From Boswellia sacra (taxonomy: Eukaryota > Streptophyta > Magnoliopsida > Sapindales > Burseraceae): DNA of 64,000 bases. Location of the stretch: the NCBI GenBank assembly GCA_013180625.2, contig SNVD02009719.1:248001-312000 (forward strand). The letters are read 5' to 3'. The position numbers were made by a program, and so were the translations under genes. Shown one piece after another: positions 12,690 through 23,594 of the stretch (position 1 is the first letter of the stretch; every line of letters starts with the position of its first letter). Below the pieces are notes generated by a model. The model ran no database searches. It was given only the letters and a program-made list of their open reading frames with translations, and was not told the DNA's origin.

Positions 12690-13118
12690 TGTTATAAAAA
12701 TATAAGTGGATTACTACTACTTACATAATTAGTGGAGTTACCACTACTAATATAAGTGGATTACTACCACTTACATAATTAGTGGAGTTACCACTACTTT
12801 TAGTGTGCCCATGTGAGAAATATGTTTTCATTTTTAATTGATTTATTATTAGGTACAATTACATTAATGACATTCATACTTCTATATAAATAGGCATACA
12901 ACACTTGTAATGGATGAATGAAATGAATGAATTGACAAGGAAAAATTCTCTCATTTTCTCATTCTTTCACTTGTTTCTTTATTTCTACCATTAATTTACT
13001 TTGTATTCTAGGAGTGATTCACATTTCCTTCACCTCCTTTTATTACTTATATTACATATAAGTAAACTCCATTACACCACTTATGCCAATCCATACTTTT
13101 ATTACTTAACTTATAATA
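12690..13118 (+). repeat. 3' LTR of copia-1 with internal 50-bp duplication
   Basis: It is 429 bp, homologous to 6862-7244 but longer because a 50-bp segment beginning AATATAAGTGGATTACTAC is present twice (12699-12748 and 12749-12798). The two copies differ at one base or so. Other differences from the 5' LTR are scattered substitutions and a few single-base or short indels. Confidence 0.92.
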
Positions 13119-13139
13119 GATTTATACTTTTTGTATAAT

Positions 13140-13640
13140 TTTTCTATTCGGCCTAAGGCAACAACTCCACAAATCACCAACATTATGTTGCATGCTTTGA
13201 CAATTTTTATATGCTTATTTACTAGTCTTAACTATATGTCGATTTCCAAGATATATATAATTCTCATTTGGAGGCCTAAGACGACAAGTCAGTTGACCCC
13301 AACATTATTTCACATGCCTTTTCGCTTATTAATATATGTTGGTTTCCGAGTTTGATGTCAATATCATTTTGGAGGCTTAGCTAAGGCGACAACTCCATAG
13401 ACCCCAAATATTATTTTACATGTTTTTTTCCAATTTTGTGTACTCGTTTACAAGTTTTATATGATTTTCGGTTTGAAGGCCTTAGTCAACAACTCTATGG
13501 ACCCCGAAATTAATCATGCTTTTTTGAATTATACACTCATTTATGAGTATTATATGTCTGTTTAAAAGTTTTATATAAATTTCAGCTTGAAGGCCTTAGA
13601 CAACAACTCCATAGACAGCAACAACATGTTTTATGGTTTT
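13140..13640. repeat. Decayed tandem repeat, about 100-120-bp unit, five copies
   Basis: Five anchors of the form GGCCTAAGxCxACAACTCCATAGACCCC occur near 13149, 13270, 13371, 13475 and 13589. Each is followed by CATG(C)TTTT and an ATAT-rich stretch. Copies are strongly diverged, so this is an old array. It starts just beyond the copia-1 3' flank and I saw no copy on the other side of that element. Confidence 0.7.
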
Positions 13641-14446
13641 TCAAATCTTATACAATTGTTTATGAGCAGTATAAAAACATAATAGGTAACATTAGAAGTA
13701 CAGTAAAATAATGGTATATTCATACTAGATTATTTATTTTTTTATGTTTTCTTTAAATATTATACAAAATATCTTAATATTACTAACTTTTATATAATAT
13801 ATTTATTATTTCTTTCTCTTTACTAATAGAAGATTAATTTTATTTTATTATAATCTAATTTGAACTTTGTTTTTCCAGTACAGAATTTATTATTTTAAAA
13901 GGGAAAGTAAAATGTCCTTCTAATTAAATATATCTTTCCTTTTTTAATTAATAAAATCTTCTTATATAGTTGAGGTTTACCAAATTAATTTGAAAAACCT
14001 GTTTAGCCCACCCACAAAAATTTTTTGTTTACACCTTATGTCTCCCACTTTTTTTCTCATAGTAGTATTGCATTTATATAAATCTGTTTACTTTTATTTT
14101 TCAGTAATATATTAAATATACAGTTTTTATTATATTTTTTCTTTTTAATTATTTTTATTATATTTGATACTTGCTTGGAGCCTATTGCTCCTTTTGTAGT
14201 TGATGATATACTAGAGAGGGCTATTTGTGGAAGAGTTTGCTGCGTACTCAACCCATTGAAGAATAATAAATGAATGAATAAAAATAATGTTTCATAATCA
14301 AATATCACTACTGATTTACAGCATTTATATATATAAATAGAACCAAAATAGTTATTAGCTTAGGTGGGAGACGTAGAATCGTAAATTTGCTCAGACTTTT
14401 TACTTTCAAGTTTCTAATCCGAGAACTTTTGTATTGCAGGTTTTAT
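13640..14446. other. AT-rich spacer between the two copia elements
   Basis: No supported gene. A stretch at 14160-14270 (CTTGCTTGGAGCCTATTGC and following) is less AT-rich but was not recognised. Confidence 0.5.
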
Positions 14447-14750
14447 TGTATACATGTGGCGTTCCACAATTGTGTACATTCGGCATCAATTGAGCTTGCC
14501 ACAAGAAATCACACATGGCGTTTAGTGGCAATCAATTTCTCCATCAAGAGCCATTTGTATTTGAACCTGTTGAATCCCAATTGGGAGGGTGGGCGGCCAC
14601 GGTGCCTATAAATAGAAGCCCCCCCATGTCATTTGCTTGTACCAAATTGAAAGAATAATAAAAAGCTCTCATTTTCTCCCTTTCCTATAAGTCTTTCACT
14701 TTCGATTTCTGCATCTTCACCCCTAAACTTTTGTTATTTTATTTATTTCA
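14447..14750 (+). repeat. 5' LTR of copia-2
   Basis: Runs from TGTATACATGTGG to TTTATTTCA, with a TATA box TATAAATA at 14607-14614. It aligns with 25973-26233 joined to 27970-28019. The next bases, CATTGTCAGCACAATG, are the primer-binding region. Confidence 0.88.
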
Positions 14751-14924
14751 CATTGTCAGCACAATGAAGCTCTACTAGTACAACATCTTGCATTTATATT
14801 TTACAACTGTTCTTATGAGTATATTCTATGGTTGCCATTAAGTTGGGTCTTTTACATCAGAAAGTAAGGTTAGTCTGTTTGATTGTTCTACTATTTTTCT
14901 GTTATGATTGAAGATTATTTAAAG

Positions 14925-15890
14925 ATGGCAAATCTGGCATTTGTTTAATTTCTCCTTTTTGATGGGAAAGAAGAAAGATATGTTCCATGGGCTAGAAATG
15001 CAAGAAATCATTTGTGATCAATAAACCTTGAAGATACAATCAGAAAAGGGAACCAGACATCTCTGCAAGAGAAAGCTAAAGCAATGACTTCTCTTCTGCA
15101 TCATTTGATTGAAAAGCTACAAAGTGAATATCTTACTGTTGAAGATCCACTGATTTTGTGGAAAAGCTTAGAAGATAGATTCTTCCATGAGAGAGATGTA
15201 CTACTTCTAGATTCTTCCATGAGAGAGATGTACTACTTCTACAAGCTTAACATAATTGGATGAGTCTATGTTTTCAAGACTACAAATCAGTGGCTGATTA
15301 TACTGCAGCATTGTTCAGAATAACTTCAAAGTTGAAATTTTGTAGCCAAGAAGTAACAGAATATAATATGATAAACAAGACTTTATCTACATTTCATGCT
15401 TCAAACTTGGTTCTACAACAACTTTATAGAGAATGCCATTTCAGGAGATATTCTGATTTGATTACATGCTTGTTGGTTGTTCAGAAAAACAATGAAATTT
15501 TACTTCAAAAATAATAATCACAATCAAGGGCGTGGTTGTAAAAATCAATCAAGTGATATTTATAAATCTTTCAGTCATCGACATAACAATGATAACCACC
15601 AGCAGAAGAATAATAATTCTGAAGATTGAAGATATGGAGGATCAAGGCCTTCCAGAAAAGATATATGTCATAAATGTGGTACAAAAGGCCACTTGGTCAA
15701 AAACTATCACACACCTGAACATCTAGTGGACCTTTACCAATCAACTCTGAAAGATAAAGGGAAGAGAATTGAAACAAATTTTCTTGAAGACTCTGAGAAA
15801 GTAAAGATTACTCATCTTGAAGCTCTTGACTTCTTTGCTTTAGGGATTAAGATGGAAACCTTAACTTGGTGGTGGAAATATCCAAACTAA
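14925..15890 (+). pseudogene. copia-2 gag, decayed
   Basis: The original start is recognisable as ATGGCAAATCTGGCATTTG, but a TAA follows within eight codons. Homology to copia-1 gag resumes in other frames. LCFQDYKSVADYTAALFRIT (near 15265) matches the copia-1 gag segment at the same place. The zinc knuckle reads CHKCGTKGHLVKNY (near 15670), in which the last cysteine is replaced by tyrosine. The end, HLVDLYQSTLKDKGK, is conserved. A 32-bp tandem duplication at 15177-15240 adds a further break. Confidence 0.88.
15177..15240. repeat. Perfect 32-bp tandem duplication in copia-2 gag
   Basis: The 32-base unit beginning AGATTCTTCCATGAGAGAGA occurs twice without a difference (15177-15208 and 15209-15240). 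Because the copies are identical while gag around them is heavily mutated, the duplication appears to be later than most of the decay. Confidence 0.95.
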
Positions 15891-15963
15891 TTAAGACTTT
15901 ACTTTATTGCTTTTATGTTTGTTTTTGTGTACATAAGTGTGTTTTAATTTATAATGCAATTTT

Positions 15964-18628
15964 TTGTTGAATGGAAAGGATATAGACCACTTCAAGGTGT
16001 TTTCTGATACACAAAAGAACGATAGAGAATTATGTTTGGTTGATAGTGCTACAACACACATAATACTTCGAGACAAGAAAATTTTCTTGAATTTAACTTT
16101 GTTTGAAGCTAAAGTGAGCATTGTATCAGTATCTAGAAAAGCCTACATCTTATTAGCAAGTGGAACCACGTTACACATTCAAGAGGCATTGTCCTCTTGT
16201 AGATCTAGAAGAAATTTTCTTAGCTTCAAGGATATACAACTCAATGGTTATCACATCAAGACCATGAATGAATAAAATAGAGAATTTCTTTGCATCATTT
16301 CTCACATCTCAAGATAGAAGCATATATTAGAGAAATTACCTGCTCCATCATCTGGGTTGGATTAAACATTCGTAAAATCAATTAAAGCTCATATAGTCGT
16401 GAAGCAAAATATCATTGACCCAAAGACTTTTATACTTTGGCACGACCATCTCATCTATCCTAGATCTACAATGATGAGAAGAATTATCAAAAATTCATGT
16501 GGACATCTATTTAAGAGCTTGAAGATTCTTCTATCTAATGAAAATATATACATTGCTTGCTCACAAGGGAAACTGGTTATCAAACCATCGCCTCCAAGGT
16601 TAGTTTGGAATCTTTATCATTCTTACAAAGAATTTAAGGAGACATATGTGGTCCTATCCATCCACCAAGTCAACCATTCCGATATTTCATGGTTCTAAGT
16701 GTATTTGCCCGATGGTCACATGTTTGCTTGTTATCTACTTGTAACGTTGCTTTTGCTAGATTAGTTGCACATATTATCAAGTTACGAGCTTAATTCTCAG
16801 ATTATCTGACAAAGTCTATACGTCTTGATAATGCTGGTGAATTTACATCAAAGGATTGAGCATTCAGTTCCACATGTTCATACACAAAATGGCCTTGCAG
16901 AGTCACTTATCAAATGTCTCCAGATAATTGCAAGAACTTTATTGTTACAATCATAATTACCAATATCTGCTTGGGAACATGCTGTTTTTACATGCTGCAA
17001 TGTTAATTCGACTGCGACCTACTGCATATCATCAGTACTTACCATCATAACTTGTGCTTGGTCATCATCTAGACATATCTCAGTTAAGAACTTTTGGCTA
17101 TGCTGTATAAGTTCTCATTGATCTCCCGCAACGTACAAAAATGGGACCCCAATAATGTTTGAGAATTTATGTTGGATTTGACTCCCTATGTATTATCAAA
17201 TATCTTGAGCCTTTGATAAGCAATTTGTTTATTGCAAGATTTGCATATTGCCACTTTGATGAGACTGTTTTTCACCACTAAGGGAAAGAAAAGTGCTTGA
17301 AAAAAGACAAAAAAAAAACCTATTGAAACTAAGCAAGAACTTTCATGGAAAGTGACATCATTGTCTCATCTGGATCCTCATACTAGTCAATGTGAGAATC
17401 GAGTACAGAGAATAACTCAAATTTAGAAGATTGCTAATAAAATGCCAAATGCATTTATTGATTTTGCAAAAGTAATAAGATCTTATATTCCAGTTACGAA
17501 TACACCAGCCAAGATTCCTATTGCCACTAAACTGTCTACTCAAAAAGCTTTGGATAATTTGTCTAGTCCGTGTTTGAAACTTGAAAGACCACTTAGATCC
17601 TAGGAAGAGGAAATCAAATTCCACCTTTGCCAAAGAAAATGTCCTAGAAGAGACATCAGGCAATGTCCTAGTAGAAGCGTCGAACAAAGAAAATGTTATA
17701 GAAGAGACATTAGGCAATTTCCTAGAAGAAACATCAGGCTTTGAAATGGCACAAGTCCTAGCAATGATCAAGCTTTCAAAAAAGCTAAAGCTCTTGTCCT
17801 TGAAGAGACAATTAAAGAGGCTAAAGCATTTGATGAAGCTAAAGTCATTGATGGGACTAATAGAGAAGTTTCTATAAATTATGAGACGTGGAATCGAGAT
17901 GAGATGATCCTTGATGAGTTCTTCTCTTTTGCAGTGGCTACTAAAATCATGAATGATCATTACGAGTCATGCACTATTGATGAATGCAAACAAAGTCATG
18001 ATTGCCCTAAATGGAAAGAAGCAATCTCAGATGAATTTCTTTTTCTGGCAAAACGTAAAGTATTTGGATCAGTAGTCCAGATGTCAAACCCATTGGATAC
18101 AAATAGGTCTTCACAAGAAAAAGAAATAAGAAAAATAAAATTGCTAGATATAAAGCTAGACTTGTGGCATAGGGTTTCTCGCAGCCACCTGGAATTGATT
18201 TTAATGAAACATATTCACCTGTTGTGGATGCAATCACATTCAGATATTTGATTAGCTTATCAGTCTCTGAAGAATTTGATATGCGTCTCATGGATGTTGT
18301 GACTGCATATTTATATGATACTTTAGATACCGATATTTACATGAAGATTCCTGAAGGTTTCAGATTACCTAAAACAAATGCAGCAAATCTAGGAGACATG
18401 TATTCAATCAAACTACAGAGATCTTTATATAGGTTGAAAAAATCTTGACATATGTGGCATAATTGTCTCAATCAATATCTTATAAAAGAAGGATATATCA
18501 ATGATCCTATATGCTTATGTGTGAATATTCATAAAGAAATCGGATTTAGGATTTGCTATTGTGACTGTATATGTTGATGATATGAATCTGATTAGAACTC
18601 CTAAAGAACTCACAAAAACTGCTGAATA
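15964..18628 (+). pseudogene. copia-2 pol, first part (protease, integrase, N-terminal RT)
   Basis: Protease is seen as CLVDSATTHIILRDKK near 16040. The integrase finger (LWHDHLIYPRS ... CSQGKLV) lies at 16435-16575 with a His changed to Tyr in the LGHP position. The integrase core is broken by a deletion near 16850. Reverse transcriptase motifs include MDVVTAYLYD (18290) and YVDDMNL (18570). Many stops and frameshifts separate these. The sequence stops abruptly at 18628, where the hAT element begins, in the codons following YVDD. Confidence 0.88.
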
Positions 18629-18996
18629 TAGGCTTGGTAATGGGTCGAGATAGGTTCGGGGTGGTAGGTACCCATCCTCGTCCCGTCAAACATGGGGCAA
18701 TAGGGTGGGGCAATATTTGAAAGACAAGCCCCAGACCTGCCCCGCCCTGCCCCGCTTAATTTAAATTTTATTAAATTATTTAATCTAATATATAAATATA
18801 TTGACGATCATTATTTAAAAACTATAAAAAGCATTATATTCAATCTATTTCATTAAAAAAAATTAGAAACATCTATAGTTTTTAAAAATAACAATAAATA
18901 TAATTCATACTTGACCAAAAATAAAATAAATACACATATGATAGGTATTCTAAAATGCTTCACAATCAAATCTAATTATCCAATAATCATTAAAAC

Positions 18997-20586
18997 TAGG
19001 GGTGCACACGGGTCGGGTCGGGTCGGGTTTAGTCCAACCCGACTCAACCCGATGCATTGTCGGGTTTGGAGATATTCAACCCGCGGTCGGGTTTTTTCAA
19101 TATATAACCCGACGTTGAAACCGATTATCGGGTCGGATCAGGTTATTCGGGTTGGACTAAGCCCAATTGTACTGTTTTATTAAAATTGTTTTATGACATT
19201 TGTATTGGCCCATTTATATTTTAAAGATTATATTATATACAAAAAAAGCCCATTTACAAAATAAGACAATATTCTATCCCAAACAAAGCCCAATTTATAA
19301 AATTTAACTATTTTATATTCAAACTAAGGTAGTAAGGTTTATTAACATAAATTTACAACTTTCTGGCGTAACATCTAATTGAACATCATTTATTAAAACT
19401 TCATAACTCAAATGCCAGTATATTTATCTAAATTAAAATTTCCAAACAAAGATGAAATGCCAGTAATTTCCCGACTTTGCAGTTAGATATTATGTTAACT
19501 ACGTTTTTTATGAATACCAATGCATAAGCTAGAATTAAGATGATGGCTTTAATTAATTTGGTACATAACTTGTAGTCAACCGTTTCTAGTTTTGGAAAGT
19601 TGAGAAACTAAGATGACGGGAAATTAAAAAATTAATTTCCCTGAACATAATTAGGATTTCAAGTTGATCACCAATCCCATGACCTTGAAATATTAATGCG
19701 AGAGTGTCCTAAATTAGGCAATTCAACTTCAAAATTAAGCCAACATTTAAACCTCAAATATGTGTATGAAGGGTCAAAGAAGACGAAGTGAAGAACCTGT
19801 ACACTAATTCTCCCTGCCTTTGCCCACGTCACGGAGGATGAAGAGCTGACGAAGGCGGAGCCGCGGAGGAGGAGGACGAAGAGTTGACGATGGCGGAGCC
19901 GCGGAGGAGGAGGACGAAGAGCTGACGAAGGCTGAGCCGCGGAGGAGGAGGACGAAGAGCTGACGAAGGCTAAGCCACGGAGGAGGAGGAGGAAGAGCTG
20001 ACGAAGGCTGAGCCGCGGAGGAGGAGGACGAAGAGCTGACGAAGGCTGAGCCGCGGAGGAGGAGGAAGAGCTGACGAAGGCAAAAGAAGGCAGAGCTGCG
20101 GAGGAGGAGGATGAATAGCTTACGAAGGCGGAGGAGAAGGATGAAGAGCTGACGAAGGCGGAGCCGCAGAGGAGGAGGATGCAGAGCTGACGGAGGATCA
20201 AGAGCTGATGAAGGCGGAGGACGAAGGCGACGCGGCGGAGGAGGTAGTCAACCCGTTTGGAATTTTGATTAGGGTTACTGGGCTAGGGATTGAAATTGAT
20301 TAGGGTTAGATGTTAAAAATTTAATTTATAGCTGTATTCTGGTGTTGTAAGGTCTACGGTAAGAAGATAGTATGGACAAATCATACTGCAACACGTGTTA
20401 TAAAAATTTTATTTAATAAAAAACTTAGTCGGGTCGGGTTATTTCGGGTTATCTCATTACAACCCGAATTCAACCTGATCTTTAAAAAACCCGAAAAATT
20501 TAACCCGATTTCGGGTTAATACCCACAATCAACCCGACTAAAACCCGAACGGGTCGGGTCGGGTCGGATTATTTTGCACACCCCTA
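18997..20586. mobile_element. hAT element (hAT-B) nested in hAT-A
   Basis: Left end TAGGGGTGCACACGGGTC and the reverse complement of the right end TAGGGGTGTGCAAAATAATC. It is flanked by a perfect 8-bp target-site duplication, ATTAAAAC (18989-18996 and 20587-20594). The subterminal regions carry many CGGGT/ACCCG repeats in both orientations, such as GGGTCGGGTCGGGTCGGG, a common feature of hAT ends. It is 1,590 bp, without a transposase. The perfect duplication makes it younger than the surrounding hAT-A. It contains the minisatellite at 19830-20230. Confidence 0.93.
19830..20230. repeat. GC-rich 38-bp minisatellite inside hAT-B
   Basis: Roughly nine or ten copies of a purine-rich unit that includes GAGGAGGAGGACGAAGAGCT and GACGAAGGCTGAGCCGCG. 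Successive GCTGAC starts at 19921, 19959 and 19997 show a 38-base period; later copies vary in length. Because 38 is not a multiple of three, the long minus-strand open frame across it (19668-20201, Ser/Pro/Leu-rich) is a by-product of the repeat and not a protein gene. Confidence 0.9.
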
Positions 20587-20589
20587 ATT

Positions 20590-20935
20590 AAAACTCAAAA
20601 GAAATAAAGTTAATTTCTATTAGATAAAAAAAATTCATTACTCATTAAGTTTATATAAGTTTTCATTTATACTAGCATTGTACTAGTTAAATGGTGATTG
20701 TACTTCAACTCAAATAGAAATAAAATTAATTTATATTAGATAAAAAATTTATTACTCAGAACGTTTTGATAAGTTTTTATTTATATTAATATTATATGAG
20801 CTCAATGGTGATTGTATAAATTAGTTATATCATCTAAAAAAAATAATGAGCACTAATTACTGTGAGCTAAATGGTAATTGTATAAATTAGTTATATCATC
20901 TAAAAAAATAATAAGCACTAATTACTATTTGACTT
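20590..20935. repeat. Local duplications in the AT-rich arm of hAT-A
   Basis: A 66-bp tandem duplication containing TTAGTTATATCATCTAAAAA lies at about 20803-20935. Before it, a roughly 110-bp segment containing AAATAAAxTTAATTTxTATTAG is also present twice (about 20590-20700 and 20706-20815). No coding content is seen from here to 21737. Confidence 0.7.
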
Positions 20936-21737
20936 TATTAGTAATAATGTTACATACTCTATTAATAATAATGTTCAAAGTATATTATTGCTTTTAAACT
21001 AATTAATGGACAATTTTTTAAATAGTTTATAATATAATTAAATAATTTTATAATAGCATGTTGATTTAATTTCAATCTAATAAGAAAAATATGATTGACA
21101 TATACCAATTGATTAGCATTACGTGTATATGTAACATTAATAATTCAATTAATTACCTTAAATTATGATAATTATTTGTTTAAGGTTATAAGATTATTCT
21201 TATCATATTTTTATTTATATTTTTAGAAAATAATATATTGATTATATTAGAGGTATACATTTTGAAAACAATCTTGTTAATATTATAATTAGTACTAGTA
21301 ATCTATATCAAGATGGTATATATTATACAAATTTAATTTCTATAAAATAAAATATTTTATTTTGTCATTATAACATGACTAAATTAATGTTAATATACTA
21401 AAAAATTCATAATTATTAATTAAAATGTAACTTTTGTTAAAATTTTTGTATTATTTGTAAAAGTATAAAGAATTCACATAAATGAGAAGTTTAACAAATA
21501 TAACCTTAAAACTTCATAGCAGTCCCAGACTTTTAAAACTTTATAAAAATACCCCTATATCCTTTCAAGCAGGGCGGGGCAACAGGTCTAAGGGCCTAGA
21601 CCTGGACCTAGACCCGCCCCAAACGAAAGTACACTTAAGGATCCAAACCCGTCTTTAAACTAAAAAAGGGCGGGTCTAAAGCACGGGTCATGGCGGGGCC
21701 CCAGACCCAACTCAACTGGTTTTTTTTGTCATCCATA

Positions 21738-22068
21738 GTTGAGTACTTGAAATGTGAATTTGAAATGAAGGATCTTGATAAAACAAGATACTATCTTAGC
21801 TTGTAGATTATGCATAGTATAAATGAAATTATTGTTCATTAATGAACTTATGATAAGAAGATATTGAAACGATTCAACATAGATAAAACTCATCCAGTGA
21901 GTACTCCTATGATTGTTTTGGTCTCTAGATCTTAGAAAAGATCTATTTCGTCCGAAGAGGATGAGAAGATACTCAGTCCTGAAGTACCCTATCTTAATGC
22001 AATAGTTGCTTTATTATATTTAGCACAATGCACAAGAACGAAAATAGCTTTTGCTGTTAACTTATTAG
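21738..22068 (+). pseudogene. copia-2 pol, second part (C-terminal RT)
   Basis: Continues the reverse transcriptase directly after hAT-A with FEMKDLDKTRYYL, RFNIDKTHPVSTPM, PEVPYLNAIVALLYLAQCTR and FAVNLL, all matching copia-1 at 11500-11820. Stops and a frameshift are present. It ends at 22068 where the Athila-type LTR begins; the following RNase H segment is absent from the element. Confidence 0.88.
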
Positions 22069-23481
22069 TGATAGGTGTCTATTTATGTATTACTTTTATA
22101 TCAATTCGTCCATGTTTCTTTGCTATATTCCTTGGTATTTTTATGTTTTTGTGTGGTTTTGATGTTTGTAGGAGTTTTGGAGTAACTTGCACAAAAATGG
22201 AGTAAAACCCTTCATTTTCACCTCTGCTAGTCAGTGATCTTCTCGGATTTAATTGTATTGATATACAATGAACCCGATGACATGTTATATACCGTTGGAA
22301 AGCTCTCGAAGTCTATTTTCTGGAGAAATTTACGGTTTATAAATCCATTCAGTGTACCAAAAGTTGTAATCAAAACAGTGTGAGATGTATAGAAATATAA
22401 TTCCACAAGTCACTGTAGCATGTATAATACGGGGCACTGTAGCAAGTCACTGTAGCAGAGTATTTAAACACATTTTAGGGTTTTATTTTCATAACTTGAA
22501 GAGGGGAGAACGTGGTGGAGGCTGCAGCTCTGGAATTCTTTCATCTCTTGGAGTTCTTGAAGGAGAAAGGAAGCTTGGAAAGAGGAAGAACTACAATCCA
22601 AAGAGAATTACATCAAATTTGCTAAGTTTTTCCCTTCCCTTTCATTTTCTGGAATGTCTCCATGTTGTATTGTATTTACCACGTTCTTAAACATGTGTAA
22701 CTGAATCTGAATTGGTTGAGGGTGATTTCAAAGCCCCTGATATGGTTTTTGTAAGTTGATTGTGTAAGGAATTGTTATCCAATTCTCTAATTGAAGTTGC
22801 TTGTATTCTCCCATATTTAATGCTTATGATTGCTTGCTGATTGTATTTGAGTGGCCAACTGAATATAATCTGGTTGTGATTTATTGCTAGACTAGAAATC
22901 TTGATCCGTAATTGTCTTGAATTTCTAATCATTAGTAGCAAAATTGTGATCAGAGATTACAATTGGAGAATATAACCTAAGTTAAATAATCCGAGCTTGT
23001 GTGTTTATTGCTTAGATCAACCTATCTTTCTTATCATAATGCATCCATTGAATTAAACTCAGAGAGCTTGTTCTAGGTTGTTTAATGGATAGAGATTAAA
23101 TAAAGAGCTTGTTTTATTTAACAACAAAGTAAGGAAAGATTGGGGTAATAGAGCTTGTTATTATCTACGGTTGATAACTTCAATGCTGTAATTAGATGAC
23201 AATTCTACAATTAATTCGCAAATCCATATCTTGTGGTAGAGAAGGATCCCTTAACCAGCTTTCTCCCATTGATTTTTCATTCAAATTTACTTTCTGTTTT
23301 GTTATTCTTTACTTGCATTCTTATTTCATTTAGTAAAGCATTCAACAAAAATCCCCCCCTGTTTAGTTTATTGTTGCTGGAAATAACAAATTCAATTAGA
23401 ATCAATCCTCGTGGGAACGATATCTTACTTATCACTTTATTACTTGTGCGACTAGTATACTTGCTAGTTTCGAACGCATCA
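22069..23481 (+). repeat. LTR of the Athila-like element
   Basis: It starts TGATAGGTGTCTATTTATG and ends TTTCGAACGCATCA, giving TG...CA ends and 1,413 bp, long as is usual for Athila. The primer-binding site begins six bases after it. No second LTR is present in the window, so its age cannot be judged from LTR divergence. Open frames inside it (for example 22385-22690) are not considered genes. Confidence 0.85.
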
Positions 23482-23487
23482 AGTTTT

Positions 23488-23505
23488 TGGCGCCGTTGCC
23501 GGGGA
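23488..23505 (+). other. Primer-binding site, tRNA-Asp type
   Basis: TGGCGCCGTTGCCGGGGA is the sequence complementary to the 3' end of tRNA-Asp that is characteristic of Athila and related plant gypsy elements. Confidence 0.9.
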
Positions 23506-23594
23506 TTGATTTTCTAATCGATTTGTTATTTTGTTTTCATTGTTGATTCATATTTTCTTTGTTTTTCTTTTCTGATTGTTTGTGTTTAGACAAC

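Larger units (their letters stand above)
6862..13118 (+). mobile_element. Nearly complete Ty1/copia LTR retrotransposon (copia-1), 6.3 kb
   Basis: All structural parts are present in order: 5' LTR (6862-7244), primer-binding region, gag (7695-8702), pol with protease, integrase, reverse transcriptase and RNase H (8848-12445), polypurine tract AAGGGGAAG (12681-12689) and 3' LTR (12690-13118). Integrase lies before reverse transcriptase, which defines Ty1/copia. The flanking pentamers are GTTTT and GATTT, a target-site duplication with one change. LTR ends are TGTTAT and ATAATA, so the expected terminal CA has changed to TA in both copies. The LTRs differ by about ten substitutions plus a 50-bp duplication. 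The reading frames carry three in-frame stops and two frameshifts, so the copy is not autonomous. The copia lineage was not assigned. Confidence 0.95.
18629..21737. mobile_element. hAT element (hAT-A) inserted in copia-2 pol
   Basis: Left end TAGGCTTGGTAATGGG and the reverse complement of the right end, TATGGATGACAA, both match the plant hAT terminus TAGGGATGGCAA. Flanking octamers are GCTGAATA and GTTGAGTA, a target-site duplication with two changes. Copia-2 pol reads on after it from the duplicated codons. The ends are rich in GGGGCGGGG and GCCCCGCCC, while the interior is very AT-rich. Without the nested hAT (18997-20586) it would be about 1.5 kb and has no transposase, so it is non-autonomous. 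Confidence 0.85.

Noticed and set aside
13140..13640. CRISPR-like array of repeats and spacers
   Set aside because: Units are diverged and full-length tandem copies in a plant genome; no short exact repeats with unique spacers.
19668..20201. 177-residue Ser/Pro/Leu-rich minus-strand open frame
   Set aside because: It is the translation of a 38-bp minisatellite inside a hAT element; the period is not a multiple of three and there is no domain.
22385..23517. Open frames of 84-101 residues
   Set aside because: They lie in or just after the Athila LTR and have no recognised domain.
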